Origin: Ferrimonas balearica | GTDB taxonomy: Bacteria > Pseudomonadota > Gammaproteobacteria > Enterobacterales > Shewanellaceae | Direction: 5' to 3' | Assembly (NCBI RefSeq): GCF_019802055.1 | Contig: NZ_JAHVHW010000004.1 | Location: 558,001-622,000 of the forward strand | Length of the DNA stretch: 64,000 nt | Shown: piece by piece, positions 60,807-64,000 of the stretch | Layout: each line of letters begins with the position of its first letter | How positions within the stretch are numbered: the first letter of the stretch is position 1 | Program-made: the position numbers and the translations under genes | Notes under the pieces: model-generated | What the model was told of the DNA's origin: nothing | Databases searched by the model: none | Seen by the model: the letters and a program-made list of their open reading frames with translations, nothing else

Positions 60807-63091
60807 AATCGTTATTGCTCGCGACTGTTACCTTGATAATGGCCGCCTTGCCACTGCAGGCCGCCTACTTTCCTTTGCAAAAAACCCATCTGAACTCCCA
60901 TCATGGCCGAGCTGCACTGAGCCCGGATGGAGAGTGGGTCACCTACTTTGAGCGTCAGGGAAACGAGATCACCTGGCAGATTCAACATGTGGATAGCCAG
61001 GAGCAGTATCCCCTGCTGAGTATTACCGAACGGCTATCCGACAAGCCCACCACCATTGATGGCGTACATTGGGTTGACCCCACCACGCTGCTAATCCAGC
61101 ACCAAAATAGAGGCAAACAGCGCCTCACTCTCTACCACTACCAGGCGCAAAACACTGAGCAGCCATGGAGTGGCCAGGATCTGGATGATTCGCCTCATAT
61201 CATCAGTGCGCTGCCAGACGATGAGAACCACATTCTGGTCATGGCAAAACGATCGGGCAGCAAAGGCGTCGCCGCTTACCGCGTGAATATTAACGAACCG
61301 CTAGAACCTCAACTGAAAGACAAACACCTGGTATCAGGGCAACTCAACAACGCCATACTGCTGACAGCCGACCATAACGGGGAGGTGCGGTTGGGCTTGA
61401 TAATGCGCGGCGACCGGCTGAGCCTGGTGTTCCGAGCCTCCAGCGATGAGCCCTGGCGCTTCGGCCACAAATTCAGTGAAAACGACCAGTGGATGACACC
61501 GGTGGGCTTTATCGACCCGGAACGGATCGCGGTGCTGACCAGAGAGGGCAACGGCACCACCGGAGTGTACGCGTACGATCTCGATAAAAAAACGCTGGCT
61601 GAACCCCTCTTCAAGTTGGATGGCCTGGACATTATTGACGCCACCCTTGATCCCGATGGCAATCTGGTCGCGGTCTCTTACTATCAGTTTGGTCAGTTTC
61701 AGATCCGCTATCTCAGCACCTCCCATCAATCCCTAATCACCGAACTCCAGAGCGAACTTTCAGAACATCAGGTTGCACTGGCAGACAGTCAGCAGGGCAC
61801 AGATTTGCTGGTCGCTTTTTCAGAGTCACATTCCGGCAGCGTTTATCTGCGCCGAAACGGAGTACTGAGAAAGCTGTTTGAGCAGCAACCTCAGCATGAG
61901 GCGTTCCAATTCTTCGAATCCGAGGTGTTATCTGTAACTCGTCCGGACGGTATCGAGATTGAGGCTTTTCTGATGCGACCCGAGGTCTCCAATGGCGTAC
62001 TTCTGGTGATGCCACATGGCGGTCCCATTGGCATTCAGGACGACCGCAACTTCAACCCTGACCAGCAGTACTTTGTCTCACGGGGCTACAGCACCCTTCG
62101 TGTTAATTACCGAGGCTCCAGCGGCAGGGGACAGTCCTTTATGGAACTGGGTGTGGGAGAGCAGGGCAGAGAGATTGAAGCGGATATTCAGGCGGTGGCG
62201 GAGCAAGTTCAAGCCCGCTACAACTTTACCCACCGCTGCACTTTTGGCACCAGCTACGGCGGCTACTCCGCCATAGCACTCACTATCCAGAATCCCGGCT
62301 TCTACCACTGTGCCATTTCAGGGTTCGGTCTGACCGATCTCTCCCTGATCTACAACAGTGGCAATTTTGCAGTGCATGGTCGACTGCGTGAAGCCGTTGA
62401 ACGGACCTATGGCGATGCCCCTGACCAGGATCTGATACTGCGTCCCCGCTCACTGATTCAGCAGGCGGATAAGATCGAGGTACCTTTGCTGTTGTACATC
62501 GGCTTACAAGATAAGACCGTAGATACTGAGCATTTCCATCGATTGACTATGCAACTGGATCGCCTGGAGAAGCCCTACAACAGTTCCCTATTTAAGCGCT
62601 CCGGCCACGGCCACGACGACTGGACTCCCCATCGGCTTGAGCTGACCATGGTTGATGAGTTTATCCGGCGGACGTTGAACCTGGCTCCGCCATCAGCGCC
62701 AGAAGATCGGGCCATTCTGGCTGATGAAATTATGTCGCTGGGCTACCACTACAATCAGGGCCGGTGGTTACACAAGGATCCGATATTTACCCGCCAGCTT
62801 TACCAATTGGCCATCGATCTCGGCAGTGTCGATGCCATCGCCAATCTAGGCTTTATGTATGACAACGCGCTGGGGGGCGTGGGAAGCCCCGATAAAGCCT
62901 TTTCCCTCTATCAGGAAGCGCATGAGAAAGGCAGTCGGTTAGGTTCCTTAAACCTGGCAGACTGCTATTACGAAGGACGCCATGTCGAGGCGGACAAACC
63001 GCGTGCGATTGAGATGATGCGTACCTTGCAACAGGGTGACGACTGGGTCGCCACACGGGCGGGCGAATATCTCGAATCCTGGAACCTGTAA
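60803..63091 (+). CDS. S9-family peptidase fused to Sel1-like repeats
   Basis: 762 aa. A signal peptide (about 1-20), a beta-propeller-like region (about 25-375, starting AALSPDGEWVTYFERQ), then an alpha/beta hydrolase domain (about 390-640) with the nucleophile Ser484 in GTSYGG, HGGPIGIQDD, NYRGSSGRGQ and acid/histidine in GLQDKTVDTEHF and SGHGHDDW. After it come Sel1-like repeats (about 680-745: AIANLGFMYDNALGG, GSLNLADCYYEGRHV). S9 peptidases do not usually carry Sel1 repeats, which bind proteins. Probable periplasmic peptidase with a protein-interaction tail. Translationally coupled to the upstream lipoprotein. Confidence 0.85.
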   Translation: MKSLLLATVTLIMAALPLQAAYFPLQKTHLNSHHGRAALSPDGEWVTYFERQGNEITWQIQHVDSQEQYPLLSITERLSDKPTTIDGVHWVDPTTLLIQHQNRGKQRLTLYHYQAQNTEQPWSGQDLDDSPHIISALPDDENHILVMAKRSGSKGVAAYRVNINEPLEPQLKDKHLVSGQLNNAILLTADHNGEVRLGLIMRGDRLSLVFRASSDEPWRFGHKFSENDQWMTPVGFIDPERIAVLTREGNGTTGVYAYDLDKKTLAEPLFKLDGLDIIDATLDPDGNLVAVSYYQFGQFQIRYLSTSHQSLITELQSELSEHQVALADSQQGTDLLVAFSESHSGSVYLRRNGVLRKLFEQQPQHEAFQFFESEVLSVTRPDGIEIEAFLMRPEVSNGVLLVMPHGGPIGIQDDRNFNPDQQYFVSRGYSTLRVNYRGSSGRGQSFMELGVGEQGREIEADIQAVAEQVQARYNFTHRCTFGTSYGGYSAIALTIQNPGFYHCAISGFGLTDLSLIYNSGNFAVHGRLREAVERTYGDAPDQDLILRPRSLIQQADKIEVPLLLYIGLQDKTVDTEHFHRLTMQLDRLEKPYNSSLFKRSGHGHDDWTPHRLELTMVDEFIRRTLNLAPPSAPEDRAILADEIMSLGYHYNQGRWLHKDPIFTRQLYQLAIDLGSVDAIANLGFMYDNALGGVGSPDKAFSLYQEAHEKGSRLGSLNLADCYYEGRHVEADKPRAIEMMRTLQQGDDWVATRAGEYLESWNL

Positions 63092-63094
63092 CAA

Positions 63095-63124
63095 AAAACG
63101 CCCCCGCATTGCCGGGGGCGTTTT
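63095..63124. terminator. Terminator between S9-Sel1 gene and erpA
   Basis: AAAACGCCCCCG, 6-base loop, CGGGGGCGTTTT, T-rich on both strands; differs from the 60103-60131 terminator by one inserted C. Confidence 0.85.
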
Positions 63125-63141
63125 GATGTTCTCGGTGCGCC

Positions 63142-63492
63142 TTAGATGGAGAAGGAGGCGCCGCAACCACAAGTGGTGGTCGCGTTGGGGTTATTCACAA
63201 AGAAGCGACTGCCTTCCAGGCCTTCGGTGTAGTCCACTTCACCGCCAACCAGGTATTGCAGACTCATAGAGTCCACCAGCAGGGTCACGCCCTCTTTCTC
63301 AATGGTGAAATCGCCTTCGTTTACCTTCTCATCAAAGGTAAAGCCGTACTGGAACCCGGAACAACCCCCACCGGTCACATAGACCCGCAGCTTCAGTTCG
63401 GGGTTCTCTTCCTCCGCCAGCAGTGCTTTCACTTTGGCAGCAGCAGCGTCGGAGAATTTGATCGGCATGGCTTGCGCGGCTTCGACAGTCAT
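63142..63492 (-). CDS. erpA: Iron-sulfur cluster insertion protein ErpA
   Basis: 116 aa A-type carrier. The three cluster-binding cysteines are visible: one in [11 protein letters not shown] and two in TTCGCGASF near the C-terminus. The FFVNNPNA piece is typical of ErpA. It delivers Fe-S clusters to apoproteins, including those of isoprenoid synthesis. It is in convergent orientation to the S9-Sel1 gene and next to a DUF6776 gene, a common pairing in Shewanella-like genomes (recalled, not checked). Confidence 0.95.
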   Translation of the reverse strand: MTVEAAQAMPIKFSDAAAAKVKALLAEEENPELKLRVYVTGGGCSGFQYGFTFDEKVNEGDFTIEKEGVTLLVDSMSLQYLVGGEVDYTEGLEGSRFFVNNPNATTTCGCGASFSI

Positions 63493-63559
63493 CTTTACCT
63501 CTCAGTATTTAGCCCGGCGATTATCCAATACCCGACCAAAGCATTCAAGCATTGGCCGA

Positions 63560-64000
63560 TCAGTGTGCGTTGTGGATCTGGGCCATTGTGGGCTGGCTCA
63601 CCAAATCAGAGAAGGCAAAACTGGCTTCGGTGCTGGACGCCTTTTGGCCCGACGCTTTAGGCAGGCGAACCTCAACCACCAGGCGCTCCGGCAGGAAATC
63701 CTCCGGCAGGGTGAACTCGTTCTCCAACTGCTGGAAGTAGCGGAACGAGAACTTGAGGCTGTTGGCGTCTACGCCCAGTTGAGTCAGGTCGCGGCTGACC
63801 GGCTGGCCATTTTCGCTGCCAAACAGGGTCAGCTTGACCGTGCCCTTAACAAAGCGTTTGCGGATCTTCTGCTGGGTCAGCAGCAGTCGATAGCGGTAGC
63901 GGTTTACGTCGGCGGTGTCGTCCAGAACCAGATCGTGGATCTGCACGCCATCGGCGGTTTTCTCCGGGGCCATCACGTTGCGGTAGAAGGCCAGTTCCCG
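63560..64000 (-). CDS. DUF6776-family protein, partial (5' end beyond the window)
   Basis: C-terminal 146 codons only; the frame is open to the window edge, where it reads RELAFYRNVMAPEK. That segment, with the DGVQIHDLVLDD and RYRLLLTQQ stretches, fits the DUF6776 family of proteins with unknown function. The missing N-terminus usually carries a coiled coil and a membrane segment. A GTG/ATG at 63971-63976 is internal to the gene and not its start. Confidence 0.65.
   Translation of the reverse strand, partial: RELAFYRNVMAPEKTADGVQIHDLVLDDTADVNRYRYRLLLTQQKIRKRFVKGTVKLTLFGSENGQPVSRDLTQLGVDANSLKFSFRYFQQLENEFTLPEDFLPERLVVEVRLPKASGQKASSTEASFAFSDLVSQPTMAQIHNAH

Noticed and set aside
1-64000. tRNA, rRNA, prophage or CRISPR loci
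   Set aside because: Read through by eye; no T-loop/acceptor pairs, rRNA stretches, repeat-spacer arrays or phage gene runs were recognised. A tRNA scan would be needed to exclude a missed tRNA.

Overview
The window looks like chromosomal DNA of a marine gammaproteobacterium, probably Ferrimonas or another Shewanella-like Alteromonadales. This is inferred from gene content and order, since no rRNA is present. The DNA is GC-rich and densely coding. Several blocks follow classical gammaproteobacterial order: xerD-dsbC-recJ, epd-pgk-fba, trmN6/srmB, tyrS / M23 peptidase / anmK, and erpA beside a DUF6776 gene. A multiheme c-type cytochrome lipoprotein and several TonB-linked and exported peptidase genes fit such an organism. 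I saw no tRNA, rRNA, CRISPR array, prophage or intact transposase.

Layout. 1-0.6 kb: a non-coding repeat bounded by palindromes. 0.6-2.6 kb: peroxide-stress unit (curA-ohr with divergent ohrR and two visible operator-like palindromes). 2.7-6.1 kb: M20 amidohydrolase, protein phosphatase, orphan ParA, SDR. 6.2-9.7 kb: recJ, dsbC, xerD on the minus strand. 9.9-14.2 kb: first RND efflux pair. 14.4-16.3 kb: exported M17 aminopeptidase and an excalibur protein. 16.5-23.5 kb: AraC regulator facing a three-gene unit of TonB-dependent receptor, alkyl sulfatase and DUF1254/DUF1214 protein, likely an organic-sulfate (surfactant-type) uptake and hydrolysis module. 23.7-27.5 kb: brnQ, trmN6, srmB. 27.6-30.4 kb: a PAS sensor with a degenerate GGDEF-like tail and a lone type IV pilin-like protein. 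30.5-30.7 kb: second, shorter copy of the palindrome-ended repeat. 30.8-35.0 kb: DUF481 porin-like protein and epd-pgk-fba. 35.2-37.5 kb: rsuA, potassium channel, CvfB-type S1 protein.

37.8-45.7 kb: unknown secreted protein, acyl-CoA dehydrogenase behind a large palindrome, S9 peptidase, LysR/TDT-transporter pair, tyrS. 45.8-49.5 kb: M23 peptidase, anmK, chrA. 49.6-53.5 kb: histidine kinase, a response regulator with an ArsR-like winged-helix output, and an octaheme lipoprotein cytochrome with an Ig/cadherin-like N-terminal domain. This is the most unusual unit in the window. 53.6-58.7 kb: a DGSGD-repeat lipoprotein and a second RND pair. 58.9-63.1 kb: TPR-TonB fusion, small lipoprotein, and an S9 peptidase fused to Sel1-like repeats, the last two bracketed by near-identical terminators. 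63.1-64 kb: erpA and a DUF6776 gene cut by the window edge.

Where genes cooperate: OhrR probably represses ohr-curA until organic peroxides oxidise it. The TonB receptor would import a substrate for the alkyl sulfatase under AraC control. epd-pgk-fba serves central carbon and PLP metabolism. The M23 hydrolase and AnmK act in wall turnover and recycling. The kinase/regulator pair most plausibly controls the downstream cytochrome. Starts were chosen by Shine-Dalgarno position and family length, and often differ from the longest open frame.
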